DNA of 64,000 bases from Solea solea (GCF_958295425.1 NC_081144.1:28980327-29044326); one strand, 5' to 3'; positions 1 through 10,407 are shown, numbered from the stretch's first letter. Numbers and translations: made by a program. The notes: a model not told the origin generated them from the letters alone.

Positions 1-80
1 CAGGCAGAGCAGGCGAGCACCCACCGGGGCAGGGACAGTACCCACAGTGGGAGGACTGGGAAGGACCTAGTCAACAGTGA
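1..80 (+). CDS. gag: gag, 3' end only (copy A)
   Basis: Last 26 codons of Gag, ending at the TGA at 78-80. It is identical to the end of the complete gag of copy B (13251-13330). This part is the glycine- and proline-rich tail after the zinc knuckle. The rest of the gene lies outside the window. The frame stays open after the TGA and runs directly into pol, so the stop is the presumed readthrough stop. Confidence 0.9.
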   Translation, partial: GRAGEHPPGQGQYPQWEDWEGPSQQ

Positions 81-125
81 CACACCCCAGGGAGCCACTC
101 AGACAACATCACCACGGCAGAACCA

Positions 126-3100
126 ATGTTGTCTGTGCAAATTGAAACAAACCAAATGCCTTTCTTAGTAGATACAGGGGCCACATGTTCCACGTTAAAA
201 GTTGTGCCGCCCGGTTCTTTATCAACCAGGAACATTACACTCATGGGCTTCTCTGGGGAGAAACAAACACTGCCGATTACCAAACCCCTGGTGACCCAGG
301 TGGGAAAACAAACTGTCCCACATCCTTTCGTACATTCTCCGACTGTCCCAATGAACTTAGTGGGGAGGGATCTCCTCATTAAGCTGGGAGTGACCATCCT
401 CTGTAGTGCCGAAGGTCTGATTGTCACCATGCCAGACGGAACGTACCTGCCATGTGTGGGAGAACCCACTACTGCACAATATTTACTCCAGCCGGTGAAT
501 GAACAATATGCTGACATTTATTGGGGCCTGTTACAGCCTGACACACCGGAGCAGGGTGGTATCCTCTCGGCTTACCTCCAGTGGAAACCCTGGATCTCCC
601 TTCTCGAACCGTACACCTCACCTCCGGATCCCCCACACGTGACACTCTTCTATGACAGATTACAAACCGATTGGTATCAGGAACAGTTTCAGGAACTATT
701 GGAAGGGCGTGATTGGCAAATTATTACACAAAACATTTATGTAGCACCGGAGGGCGTAGCAGCAGCTGTCAACCTGACCTCTGAGCAGATTCCCTGGTAC
801 ATGATGGCAGACGATGCGGCCCCACATGTCTCATTAGCATTACATCCAAAGCATCAGGCTAGAGAATTGGGCAGCATTGTAAAAAGGGCGCTCCTGCAGT
901 CAGATTGGGTGCAAACACAAATACCACAAGTTCAGTATTCCGCTAAAGCTCAAACGTACCGCATACAGATATCTGGGACAGATAAGATCACTTTAGAGCA
1001 CACACAAGTTTCCAGACATCATGGTCGTGAACGCACGGACCACACGGAGGCAGCTGCTCTAATTGACGGCCTCCCTGAACATTTATGGGCACAGGGCCCG
1101 ACGGATGTCGGACTGGTTCAGTACGCACCTGTCACGTTTCAGGTGCAGGAAGGGCCACCTCTTTGGATTAGACAGTACCCTCACAAACCCCAGGCAGAAC
1201 AGGGAATCACTGAAACTATTACAGGTCTTTTGCAAAGCGGCGTTTTGGAAATGTCTTGTTCAAATTGGAACACACCCATTTTGCCAGTAGAAAAGAAGGG
1301 TACGGGAAAATATCGCATGGCACATGATCTTAGAGCAATTAATGACATTCTCCGTACCCCTACGGTCCCTGTTCCAAATCCTTACGTGGCATTAACCAAC
1401 CTAGATCCCTTGCATCAGTGGTTTACATGTATAGACCTAGCCAACGCATTTTTCTGTCTTCCGCTGGCAGAGGAATGCCGAGACATTTTCTCTTTTACGT
1501 TTCAGGGACGTCAACTTCGATATACAAGACTCCCACAAGGGTTCGCGCTCTCACCTGGCATTTTTAACCAAGTACTTAAAGACCTACTGAGTGACTGCCC
1601 CTTACCTGACAAAGTGACTCTGGTTCAATATGTCGACGACTTGCTCTTAGCTGCCCCAACTGCTGCCTTATGTCTACAAGCCACACAAAATGTGCTCTCA
1701 CATTTGGCTGGGACGGGTTTTAAAGTAAGCAAGGCCAAACTTCAGGTAGCCAGGAAACAGGTTTCGTTTTTGGGGAGACAAATATCACAGAAAGGAACCG
1801 GACTGTCACCTGCACACAAGTCCAACATATTGCATCATCCTAGGCCTATTCGGGTCAAGGACATGTTGTCGTTTCTGGGACTGACTGGTTATAGTAGGGC
1901 TTACATAGCAAACTATACTGGCCTGACCAGACCTCTGCGTGACTTAGTGAAAGAACAGGGCATGCGCAATCTCACAGCAACTTTGACCTGGACGCAAGCT
2001 GCGGAAGAAGCTTTTATTACCCTTAAGCAGTCACTCTCCACAGCTGCCGACTTAGCTATACCTGACTACAGCTTACCATTTTGCCTGGATGTCTCTGGAA
2101 CAGACCTTTGCTCTAACGGCGTACTGTTCCAGAGAAAAGGGGGAGACAGGGTAATACTGATGTATGTTAGCGCACTGCTAGATGACATGGAAAAACGACA
2201 TCATCAATGCACACAACACGCAGCGGGAATAGCCAAGCTCATTCAGAAAACTGCACACATTGTCATGGGACATCAATTACAGATTTTGACCACACACAGT
2301 GTCGTTGCATATGTAAATTCACAAACATTTACATTAACAGCACTGAGACAGAGACGACTGAGCAGAATCCTCGAAGCTCCAAATTTGACCTTCACCCATG
2401 AAGGCATAAATATGGCAGACCAGATTGGGTCAGGAGAGCCGCATGAATGTACGGACAGAATACATAAGGACGAAAAAATCAGACCTGACTTACAAGCTGA
2501 ACAGATAGCGGGGGCTAGAGACCTGTACACTGACGGATGTTGTTTCAGACATGACCAGAAGGGACTGAAAGCCGCCTATGCGGTGGTGGAAGACGTACAA
2601 GGGAAGCTGATCACAAGACAAGCAGAGGCAGTACAGGGACAGCAATCTGCACAAAGAGCAGAGGTGTTAGCTGTAATAGCAGCACTAAAAATAGGTCAGG
2701 GACAGGAAGTCAACATCTATACAGACTCAGCTTATGCGGCAGGAGCGGTACATGTGGAACTGAAACAGTGGTTAAGAGCAGGGTTCCTAACCGCAACCAA
2801 CAAACCAATCAAACATGAGACTGAGATGAGAGACCTAGCAGAAGCATTATTGCTCCCCAGCAGGGTGGCAGTTATTAAATGTAAGGGCCACGACAAAGCT
2901 AACACCCATATCAGACGAGGCAATGACGCAGCAGACAAAGCAGCTAAAGAAGCAGCAGGATATGAGGTGAGAGCTATTTTGATGTGTTCAGAGGGAGAAG
3001 AGACTCCAGACATGAGCATATTAATAGCAGGACAGGCAGCTGCATCACCACAGGAGAAAACATTATGGAAAGCAAGGGGGGCAACAGAAGTACAGGGACT

Positions 3101-4220
3101 TTGGAGAGGCCCGGATGGCCGACCAATATTGCCCCCGGGCGCTAGGCAAACAGCTTTGGCGGAAGCACATGGAGTGGGACATGCGGGGGTTGCTCAAATG
3201 ATGAAAAATCTGGAGCACTGGTGGCATCCCTTTCTAAAAGACATGGCTAAACATTGGGTCAGCTCATGTAACAGCTGTATACAGTACAATGTCAGACCAA
3301 CAGTGAAACCACACCCTGGACGTTACCCATTGGAGGTAAAAGCAGGGAAAGAGATCATTATAGACTATACAGACATGATCACAGTGGTGCGAGGGTACAG
3401 GTATGTTTTGATGTGTGTGGATGCGTACACAGGGTGGCCAGAGGCGTGGCCAACAAAGAAAGAAGATGGTAAGTCGGTGATAAAGTTCCTGATTAATCAT
3501 TACATTCCTAGGCATGGGTTTCCGGAGAGAATCAGATCAGATAACGGCACTCATTTTAAAAATCAAGATCTGCAACAAGTTGAAGCAATGTTGGGGTTGA
3601 CACATAGGTTTGGCACTGTGTATCACCCTCAATCACAAGGAAAAGTGGAACGAATGAATCAGACGGTTAAGACCAAATTGGCTAAAATCTGTGCACAGAC
3701 CAAACTGAATTGGGTAGATGCATTACCACTTGCCTTAATGTCGATCCGGAGCTCAGTCAACCAATCTACCAGGTTTACTCCACACGAACTCCAAACAGGA
3801 AGGGCATTTCCAGGTCCCCAATCAAAGCTGCCGGTCACAAAAACGGATGACCAAAATCTAACCAACCGAGAGTATTTCCATGAACTTCAAAGTCTCGTTA
3901 CAGCATTTGCAAAACAGGTGACGGACAGCAGAGGAGAGACCCAGACCACATCACCTCCTGAAGCTGAGTGGGTGCTGCTAAGGGTCATCAAAAGGAAGTG
4001 GGCCGAACCACGTTGGACGGGGCCGTTCCAGGTGACTGAGAGGACATCACATGCAGTCCGCCTGAAAGGCAAAGGCGACACTTGGTTTCATTGGAGCCAG
4101 TGCGCCGCAGCAGAAGAACCCCAGCGCTCATTGGCTGAAATACATCAAGCGCTGAAAGAATCGTGTACTGTATCGGCGGATACAGGTGAAAAGACTACCG
4201 ACCAACAAGGGGCAGAATAA
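126..4220 (+). CDS. pol: Pol polyprotein: protease, unusual linker domain, RT, RNase H, integrase (copy A)
   Basis: Complete 1364-codon frame from its first ATG; the frame is open from base 81, directly after the gag TGA, so the true product is probably a Gag-Pol readthrough protein. Domains in order: retropepsin with D16-T17-G18 and a G-R-D motif near residue 80; about 185 residues with no classical gammaretroviral counterpart, holding H171-V-T and H234-V-S; reverse transcriptase with motif A Asp437, LPQG at 469-472 and YVDD at 502-505; RNase H with Asp803, Glu846, Asp867 and Asp937; integrase with zinc-binding His1015, His1019, Cys1048, Cys1051 and the catalytic triad Asp1080, Asp1139, Glu1175 (D-x35-E). 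All catalytic residues are present, so activity is not excluded. It differs from copy B at residues 79 (Val here, Leu in B), 117 (Ala/Gly), 316 (Leu/Arg) and 530 (Thr/Ala). Leu is usual at the position of 79, so copy A probably carries the derived state. Confidence 0.97.
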   Translation: MLSVQIETNQMPFLVDTGATCSTLKVVPPGSLSTRNITLMGFSGEKQTLPITKPLVTQVGKQTVPHPFVHSPTVPMNLVGRDLLIKLGVTILCSAEGLIVTMPDGTYLPCVGEPTTAQYLLQPVNEQYADIYWGLLQPDTPEQGGILSAYLQWKPWISLLEPYTSPPDPPHVTLFYDRLQTDWYQEQFQELLEGRDWQIITQNIYVAPEGVAAAVNLTSEQIPWYMMADDAAPHVSLALHPKHQARELGSIVKRALLQSDWVQTQIPQVQYSAKAQTYRIQISGTDKITLEHTQVSRHHGRERTDHTEAAALIDGLPEHLWAQGPTDVGLVQYAPVTFQVQEGPPLWIRQYPHKPQAEQGITETITGLLQSGVLEMSCSNWNTPILPVEKKGTGKYRMAHDLRAINDILRTPTVPVPNPYVALTNLDPLHQWFTCIDLANAFFCLPLAEECRDIFSFTFQGRQLRYTRLPQGFALSPGIFNQVLKDLLSDCPLPDKVTLVQYVDDLLLAAPTAALCLQATQNVLSHLAGTGFKVSKAKLQVARKQVSFLGRQISQKGTGLSPAHKSNILHHPRPIRVKDMLSFLGLTGYSRAYIANYTGLTRPLRDLVKEQGMRNLTATLTWTQAAEEAFITLKQSLSTAADLAIPDYSLPFCLDVSGTDLCSNGVLFQRKGGDRVILMYVSALLDDMEKRHHQCTQHAAGIAKLIQKTAHIVMGHQLQILTTHSVVAYVNSQTFTLTALRQRRLSRILEAPNLTFTHEGINMADQIGSGEPHECTDRIHKDEKIRPDLQAEQIAGARDLYTDGCCFRHDQKGLKAAYAVVEDVQGKLITRQAEAVQGQQSAQRAEVLAVIAALKIGQGQEVNIYTDSAYAAGAVHVELKQWLRAGFLTATNKPIKHETEMRDLAEALLLPSRVAVIKCKGHDKANTHIRRGNDAADKAAKEAAGYEVRAILMCSEGEETPDMSILIAGQAAASPQEKTLWKARGATEVQGLWRGPDGRPILPPGARQTALAEAHGVGHAGVAQMMKNLEHWWHPFLKDMAKHWVSSCNSCIQYNVRPTVKPHPGRYPLEVKAGKEIIIDYTDMITVVRGYRYVLMCVDAYTGWPEAWPTKKEDGKSVIKFLINHYIPRHGFPERIRSDNGTHFKNQDLQQVEAMLGLTHRFGTVYHPQSQGKVERMNQTVKTKLAKICAQTKLNWVDALPLALMSIRSSVNQSTRFTPHELQTGRAFPGPQSKLPVTKTDDQNLTNREYFHELQSLVTAFAKQVTDSRGETQTTSPPEAEWVLLRVIKRKWAEPRWTGPFQVTERTSHAVRLKGKGDTWFHWSQCAAAEEPQRSLAEIHQALKESCTVSADTGEKTTDQQGAE

Positions 4221-4375
4221 TCCCCTGGTGGCACTAGAGGACAGGGTAGTACACCCGAGCTCTATAAATTCTTTCCAACATCACACGGCATCCGGTCCGC
4301 GCACCTGAAAAGGGGGTAGGGTGAAATCAGCGCCTCCCTCCGACAAGTAGTGTGCCAAACTACCAGCTCATCCTG

Positions 4376-4483
4376 ATGACGTCGTGCCAACTCATTTTCT
4401 TTATTGTACTGATTGTCATACTCATAATAACTTTTGCTGGTGCTCTACTTAAGCTTGCTCTTACAGGGCACACCCGATTGTAA
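4376..4483 (+). CDS. Small hydrophobic ORF between pol and 3' LTR (copy A)
   Basis: A 35-codon frame from ATG 4376 to TAA 4483. Residues 6-22 are almost all Ile, Leu, Val and Phe, and a Lys follows at residue 26, so it would read as a single membrane-spanning segment with a short tail. The frame is also open upstream for about 17 codons before the ATG. It sits where a retroviral env would end, so it may be a relic of the Env transmembrane segment, a small membrane protein, or chance. Copy B has Asn instead of Ile at residue 7, within the hydrophobic run. No known family recognised. Confidence 0.35.
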   Translation: MTSCQLIFFIVLIVILIITFAGALLKLALTGHTRL

Positions 4484-4547
4484 AATGTTATTGTTTGGAA
4501 GGTGGAAGCCATTACTGTGTGATGTTTTCTTGTTTTTTCTTGTTTTA

Positions 4548-4580
4548 TCGAGCTCTTTTGTAGAGCTCGAAAGGGGGAAT
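4548..4580 (+). promoter_or_regulatory. Hairpin and polypurine tract before the 3' LTR (copy A)
   Basis: An 8-bp perfect inverted repeat (TCGAGCTC, 7-base loop, GAGCTCGA) at 4548-4570 runs directly into a purine run AAAGGGGGAA that ends two bases before the LTR. The purine run is the expected primer for plus-strand DNA synthesis. The hairpin is identical in copy B. Confidence 0.75.
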
Positions 4581-5048
4581 TGTGAGCACAGAACATATAA
4601 TACACATAGTTACACTTTCTCAAAAACACCCTAGTCGCACGAACATGACTTTAACTGAACTTGTTCACATATACTTGTTGAAGCAGTCACACACACACAC
4701 ACCCTCACAAATGACCTTGGGTAGGTCACGCACCCACACACATCCTCACAAACGGCCTTGGGTACCATGCACCACTCTCCCTAACTTCTGCCTCCTGTTT
4801 TTCATGCTACATTGACGCACACACAAATAAGGCGGCGACTCACCTGAAGACTGTATAGGATAACACCCCTAGACATGAGCAGACTCTTCTTGTACACGAC
4901 ATTGATACATGTACTGTACTTGAACTATTCTCCGCACTTTGCAAACTGCGCAATAAATCTGTATAATTCTTACTCCGTCTTCTCCTGGTCCTCCTTTCAC
5001 CGCATCAACGGACTCGGACAAAAGGCAAACGGCTGTTTGACCTCAACA
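4581..5048 (+). repeat. 3' LTR of ERV copy A
   Basis: 468 bp, beginning TGTGAG and ending CAACA, so it has the TG...CA ends of retroviral LTRs. It contains a (CA)n run, a TATA-like GTATAG and a polyadenylation signal AATAAA at 4952-4957. It differs by one base from each LTR of copy B. Confidence 0.95.
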
Positions 5049-5052
5049 GTAC
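5049..5052 (+). repeat. GTAC, 3' target-site copy of ERV A
   Basis: GTAC follows the LTR and then continues as normal satellite (CCTCAGTGTTTG). The partner copy lies before the window. GTAC is also the target duplication of copy B and occupies the same place in the monomer. Confidence 0.7.
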
Positions 5053-7346
5053 CCTCAGTGTTTGATTTTGCAATGATTTCACTGTTTGAATGTGTTTTTC
5101 TATTTGTGTCTGTTTTTGTGCACATTCAGCAAGTATACGACTGTTTTCTGATTTTTTTTCATTTTCTACTGTCCCATTACATAAACCTCACAAATAAAGT
5201 TAAAATCTTATAAGATATAGTTATATACCTTCAGTGTTTGATTTTGCAATGATTTCACTGTTTGGATGTGTTTTTCTATTTGTCTCTGTTTTTGTGTGCA
5301 TTCAGCAGGGATACGGCTGTTTTCTGATTTTTTTCATTTTTTTATTGTCCCATAACATAAACCTCACAAATAAAGTTAACATCTCATAAGATACAGTTAT
5401 ATACCTTCAGTGTTTGATTTTGCAATGATTTCACTGTTTGAAGGTGTTTTTCTATTTTTGTCTGTTTTTGTGCGCATTCAGCTGGAATACGATTGTTTTC
5501 TGATTTTTTTTCATTTTTCTACTGTCCCATAACATAAACCTCACAAATAAAGTTAACATCTCATAAGATACAGTTAAATACCTTCAGTGTTTGATTTTGC
5601 AATGATTTCACTGTTTGAATGTGTTTTTCTATTTTTGTCTGTTTTTGTGCGCATTCAGCTGGAATACGATTGTTTTCTGATTTTTTTTCATTTTTCTACT
5701 GTCCCATAACATAAACCTCACGAATAAAGTTAACATCTTATAAGATATACTTCTGTACCCTCAGTGTTTGATTTTGCAATGATTTCACTGTTTGGATGTG
5801 TTTTTCTATTTGTGTCTGTTTGTGTGCACATTCAGCAAGTATACGGCGGTTTCAGATTTTTTTCAATTTTCTACTGTCCCATAACATAAACCTCACAAAT
5901 AAAGTTAAAATCTTATAAGATATAGTTATATGCCTTCAGTGTTTGATTTTGCAATGATTTCACTGTTTGGATGTGTTTTTCTATTTGTGTCTGTGTTTGT
6001 GCACATTCAGCAAGTATACGGCTGTTTTCTGATTTTTTTAAATTTTCTACTGTCCCATAACATAAACCTCACAAATAAAGTAAAAATCTTATAAGATATA
6101 GTTATATGCCTTCAGTGTTTGATTTTGCAATGATTTCACTGTTTGGATGTGTTTTTCTATTTGTGTCTGTTTTTGTCCACATTCATCAAGTATACGGATG
6201 TTTTCTGATTTTTTTCAATTTTCTACTGTCCCATAACATAAACCTCACAAATAAAGTTAAAATCTTATAAGATATAGTTATATGCCGTCAGTGTTTGATT
6301 TTGCAATGATTTCACTGTTTGGATGTGTTTTTCTATTTGTGTCTGTTTTTGTGCGCATTCAGCAAGTATACGGCTGTTTTATGATTTTTTTCAATTTTCT
6401 ACTGTCGCATAACATAAACCTCACAAATAAAGTTAACATCTTATAAGATATACTTCTGTACCCTCAGTGTTTGATTTTGCAATGATTTCACTGTTTGGAT
6501 GTGTTTTTCTATTTGTGTCTGTTTTGTGCACATTCAGCAAGTATACGGCTGTTTTCTGATTTTGTTCAATTTTCTACTGTCCCATAACATAAACCTCACA
6601 TATAAAGTTAAAATCTTATAAGATATAGTTATATGCCTTCAGGGTTTGATTTTGCAATGATTTCACTGTTTGGATGTGTTTTTCTATTTGTGTCTGTTTT
6701 TGTGCGCATTCAGCAGGGATACGGCTGTTTTCGGATTTTTTTCATTTTTCTACTGTCCCATAACATAAACCTCACAAATAAAGTTTAAATCTTATAAGAT
6801 ATAGTTATTTACCTTCAGTGTTTGATTTTGCAATGATTTCACTGTTTGAATGTGTTTTTTCTATTTTTGTCTGTTTTTGTGCGCATTCAGCTGGAATACG
6901 ACTGTTTTCTGATTTTTTTTCATTTTTCTACTGTCCCATAACATAAACCTCACAAATAAAGTTAACATCTTATAAGATATAGTTATATACCTTCAGTGTT
7001 TGATTTTGCAATGATTTCACTGTTTAAATGTGTTTTTCTATTTTTGTCTGTCTTTGTGCGCATTCAGCTGGAATACGACTGTTTTCTGATTTTTTTTCAT
7101 TTTCTAATGTCCCATAACATAAACCTCACAAATAAAGTTAACATCGTATAAGATATAGTTATATACCTTCAGTGTTTGATTTTGCAATGATTTCACTGTC
7201 TGAATGTGTTTTTCTATTTTTGTCTGTTTTTGTGCGCATTCAGCTGGAATACGACTGTTTTCTGATTTTTTTTCATTTTCTACTGTCCCATAACATAAAC
7301 CTCACAAATAAAGTTAACATCTTATAAGATATACTAATGTACCCTC
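5053..7346 (+). repeat. 176-bp satellite array, 13 monomers
   Basis: Tandem monomers of about 176 bp, measured from successive TCAG landmarks at 5055, 5231, 5407 and 5584. A typical monomer contains TTGCAATGATTTCACTG, AATAAAGTT and the palindrome ATCTTATAAGAT. Monomers here mix two types, one with a CAAGTATACGG core and one with a CTGGAATACG core. The same order of variant monomers is recognisable after copy B (18303 onward), with local gain and loss of monomers. No gene seen. Confidence 0.95.
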
Positions 7347-8100
7347 GTCGTTCCGCTCGTCTTGGGACCCCAAACGACATATGAAATATTCACACTCCTG
7401 CGACCTGTAGAAATGTAGTTCCTCCAAAACTTCCACTCTGGCCAAAGAGTCTAAGACTGTATAGAGTCTGACATGACCTGATTTTCAGTTTTTGGACACA
7501 GGACTTTGGGCTTTTTTCCCCCTGGCCAAAAAAAACTGCCAAAAACACAGTCTGTAAAATTCAAACGTAAGAAAGGTGGGAAACTGTCTTTTCTTCAATA
7601 ATTCCTAAAGGCAATGAGCCCGGATGCTGATTTCTCCGTATGTGTATCAGGGACTCCTGGCTGATCCAGGGTGCCAAGTTTCAGACCCTTGCAACCTTTG
7701 GAAAGGTCAAAGGTCAGCCACTGTGGTGTGTTTTTTGTAATAATTCCTAAAGGCATTGAGTCAGGAGTCTGATTTTTCCGTATGTGTATCAGGGACTAAG
7801 GCTAATCCAGGGTGCCGAGTTTCAGACCCGTGCAACCTTTGGAAAGGTCAAAGGTCAGCCGTTCGGGTGTGTTTTTTGTAATAATTCCTAAAGGCATTGA
7901 GCCAGGAGTCTGATTTTTCCGTATGTGTATCAGGGACTAAGGCTTATCTAGGGTGCCGAGTTTCAGACCTGTGTAACCTTCGGAAAGGTCAAAGGTCAGC
8001 CTTTTAGGTGTGTTTTTTGTAATAATTCCTAAAGGCATTAAGCCAGGAGTCTGATTTTTCCGTATGTGTATCAGGGACTAAGGCTGATCGAGGGTATTTT
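7347..8100. repeat. 141-bp-repeat module, copy M1 (short form)
   Basis: The satellite stops after ACCCTC and an unrelated segment starts GTCGTTCCGCTCG. About 370 bp of unique-looking sequence is followed by 141-bp direct repeats whose GTGTGTTTTTTGTAATAATT blocks begin at 7726, 7867 and 8008. The satellite then resumes in mid-monomer at TTTCTACTGTCC, so the module replaces part of one monomer. It is 754 bp, against about 1038 bp for the other three copies, because it has two fewer 141-bp units. No convincing ORF; function unknown. Confidence 0.85.
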
Positions 8101-9717
8101 AATCTTTTTTCTACTGTCCTATAATATGAAGTTAACATCTTATAAGGTATATTGATGTACCCTCAGTGTTTGAATTTATAATGATTTCACTGTTTGGATG
8201 TGTTATTCTATTTGTGTCTGTTTTTGTGCGCATTCAGCTGAGATAAGGCTGTTTCCGGATTTGTTTTCATTTTTCTACTTTCCCATAACATAAATCTCAC
8301 AAATGAAGTTAAGATTAATTTTGTACCCTCAGTGTTTGATTTTGCAATGATTTCACTGTTTGGATGTGTTTTTCTATTGGTGTCTGTTTGTGTGCGCATT
8401 CAGCTGAGATAAGGCTGTTTCCGGATTTGTTTTCATTTTTTTTCTACTTTCCCATAACATAAACCTCACAAATGAAGTTAACATCTTAAAAGATTTAGTT
8501 CTGTACCCTCAGTGTTTGATTTTGCAAAGATTTCACTGTTGGGATGTGTTTTTCTATTGATGTCTGTTTGTGTGCGCATTCAGCTGAGATAAGGCTGTTT
8601 CCGGATTTTTTTCATTTTTCTACTTTCCCATAACATAAACCTCACAAATGAAGTTAACAACCTTAAAGATTTAGTTCTGTACCCTCAGTGTTTGATTTTG
8701 CAAAGATTTCACTGTTTGGATGTATTTTTCTATGGGTGTCTGTTTGTGTGCGCATTCAGCTGAGATAAGGCTGTTTGCGGATTTTTTTTTTTTTCTGCTG
8801 TCCCATAACATAAACCTCACAAATGAAGTTAACTTCTTAAAAGATTTAGTTCTGTACCCTCAGTGTTTGATTTTGCAAAGATTTCACTGTTTGGATGTGT
8901 TTTTCTATTGGTGTCTGTTTGTGTGCGCATTCAGCTAAGATAAGGCTGTTTCCGGATTTTTTTCATTTTTCTAATTTCCTATAACATTAACCTCACAAAT
9001 GAAGTTAAGATTAGTTTTGTACCCTCAGTGTTTGATTTTGCAATGATTTCACTGTTTGGATGTGTTTTTCTATTGGTGTCTGTTTGTGTGCGCATTCAGC
9101 TGAGATAAGGCTGTTTCCGGATTTTTTTCATTTTTCTACTTTCCCATAACATAAACCTCACAAATGAAGTTAACAACTTAAAATATTTAGTTCTGTACCC
9201 TCAGTGTTTGATTTTGCAAAGATTTCACTGTTTGGATGGGTTTTTCTATTGGTGTCTGTGTGCGCATTCAGCTGAGATAAGGCTGTTTCCGGATTTTTTT
9301 CATTTTTCTACTTTCCCATAACATAAACCTCACAAATGAAGTTAACAACTTAAAATATTTAGTTCTGTACCCTCAGTGTTTGATTTTGCAAAGATTTCAC
9401 TGTTTGGATGGGTTTTTCTATGGGTGTCTGTTTGTGTGCGCATTCAGCTGAGATAAGGCTGTTTCCGGATTTTTTTAATTTTTCTGCTGTCCCATAACAT
9501 AAACCTCACAAATGAAGTTAACATCTTAAAAGATTTAGCTCTGTACCCTCAGTGTTTGATTTTGCAAAGATTTCACTGTTGGGATGTGTTTTTCTATTTG
9601 TGTCTGTTTTTGTGCGCATTCAGCTGGAATACGACTGTTACTAAATTTTTTTCATTTTCTACTGTCCCATAACATAAACCTCACAAATAAAGTTAACATC
9701 TTATAAGATATTCTTCG
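8101..9717 (+). repeat. 176-bp satellite, CTGAGATAAGG subfamily
   Basis: About nine monomers dominated by a divergent type with CTGAGATAAGG in place of CAAGTATACGG, AATGAAGTT in place of AATAAAGTT, and CTTAAAAGATTT in place of the palindrome. The last monomer returns to the CTGGAATACG type with the palindrome restored, just before ERV copy B. No gene seen. Confidence 0.9.
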
Positions 9718-9721
9718 GTAC
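9718..9721 (+). repeat. GTAC, 5' target-site duplication of ERV B
   Basis: GTAC immediately before the 5' LTR matches GTAC at 18299-18302 directly after the 3' LTR. A 4-bp duplication is what gammaretroviral integrases make. The uninterrupted target can be seen at about 25538 in the same window (CTTCGGTACCCTCAG). Confidence 0.9.
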
Positions 9722-9992
9722 TGTGAGCACAGAACATATAATACACATAGTTACACTTTCTCAAAAACACCCTAGTCGCACGAACATGACTTTAACTGAA
9801 CTTGTTCACATATACTTGTTGAAGCAGTCACACACACACACACCCTCACAAATGACCTTGGGTAGGTCACGCACCCACACACATCCTCACAAACGGCCTT
9901 GGGTACCATGCACCACTCTCCCTAACTTCTGCCTCCTGTTTTTCATGCTACATTGACGCACACACAAATAAGGCGGCGACTCACCTGAAGAC

Positions 9993-9998
9993 TATATA
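9993..9998 (+). promoter_or_regulatory. Probable TATA box of the 5' LTR
   Basis: TATATA in the context GACTATATAGGATAAC, about 95 bases before the LTR polyadenylation signal. Both 3' LTRs in the window have TGTATA at this place, so this LTR has the closer match to a TATA consensus. The transcription start would be expected some 25-30 bases downstream. Confidence 0.55.
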
Positions 9999-10092
9999 GG
10001 ATAACACCCCTAGACATGAGCAGACTCTTCTTGTACACGACATTGATACATGTACTGTACTTGAACTATTCTCCGCACTTTGCAAACTGCGC

Positions 10093-10098
10093 AATAAA
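10093..10098 (+). terminator. LTR polyadenylation signal AATAAA
   Basis: AATAAA in the context GCGCAATAAATCTG; the same hexamer is at 18202-18207 in the 3' LTR, where it would serve to end the viral transcript. It lies about 90 bases before the LTR end. Confidence 0.7.
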
Positions 10099-10194
10099 TC
10101 TGTATAATTCTTACTCCGTCTTCTCCTGGTCCTCCTTTCACCGCATCAACGGACTCGGACAAAAGGCAAACGGCTGTTTGACCTCAACAATTTT

Positions 10195-10212
10195 TGGGGG
10201 CTCGTCCGGGAT
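10195..10212 (+). promoter_or_regulatory. Primer binding site for tRNA-Pro
   Basis: TGGGGGCTCGTCCGGGAT, five bases after the LTR end. This 18-base sequence is the tRNA-Pro primer binding site known from murine leukaemia viruses and many other gammaretroviruses, where the 3' end of the tRNA primes minus-strand DNA synthesis. Confidence 0.95.
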
Positions 10213-10298
10213 GTGGTGAGGAGACTATGGAACGAAATTCGGCTTAAAGATTTCTTCACAACGACAGAGACGAGACACGGGCCGGCACGATAAAGAAA

Positions 10299-10306
10299 GG
10301 TGAGCA
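10299..10306 (+). promoter_or_regulatory. Possible 5' splice donor in leader
   Basis: The sequence AAAG/GTGAGC fits the eukaryotic donor consensus well, with GT at 10300-10301. In simple retroviruses a leader donor makes the spliced env RNA. This element has no env, so the donor may be a relic or may serve the small hydrophobic ORF. Confidence 0.4.
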
Positions 10307-10407
10307 GAACCTGTTTAAATCAAAATCTGCAGTTTTGAATACTCTAAAAACCGTGTCATGTCCTGAAGTTAGTGATTAATCTGCAAAACGACGATAAGAA
10401 TTAATAC

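Larger units (their letters stand above)
1..5048 (+). mobile_element. Endogenous retrovirus, copy A (3' part)
   Basis: The window opens inside this provirus. Visible in order are the last 80 bases of gag, a complete pol, a 360-base pol-LTR interval, the polypurine tract and the 3' LTR. It is collinear with bases 13251-18298 of copy B at a constant offset of 13250, and I see only about six base differences over some 5 kb. The 5' LTR, leader and most of gag lie before base 1. No env gene is present. The base after the LTR starts GTAC, the same target sequence as at copy B, and the next bases are 176-bp satellite. The primer site and CA/NC features used to class it as gammaretrovirus-like are read from copy B. 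Confidence 0.95.
9722..10189 (+). repeat. 5' LTR of ERV copy B
   Basis: 468 bp with TG...CA ends. It differs from the 3' LTR at two positions: CTATATAGG here against CTGTATAGG there, and TTCACCGC here against TTCATCGC there. The probable TATA box is at 9993-9998 and AATAAA at 10093-10098, which puts the R region between them. A (CA)n run lies in the presumed U3. Confidence 0.97.

Noticed and set aside
71..517. 148-codon minus-strand ORF opposite the start of pol, also at 13321-13767
   Set aside because: It is the antisense of the conserved protease region and shows no protein features of its own.
4582..5213. ORFs of 77 and 112 codons inside and beyond the LTRs
   Set aside because: They lie in untranslated LTR sequence and run into satellite; no conserved features and no suitable upstream context.
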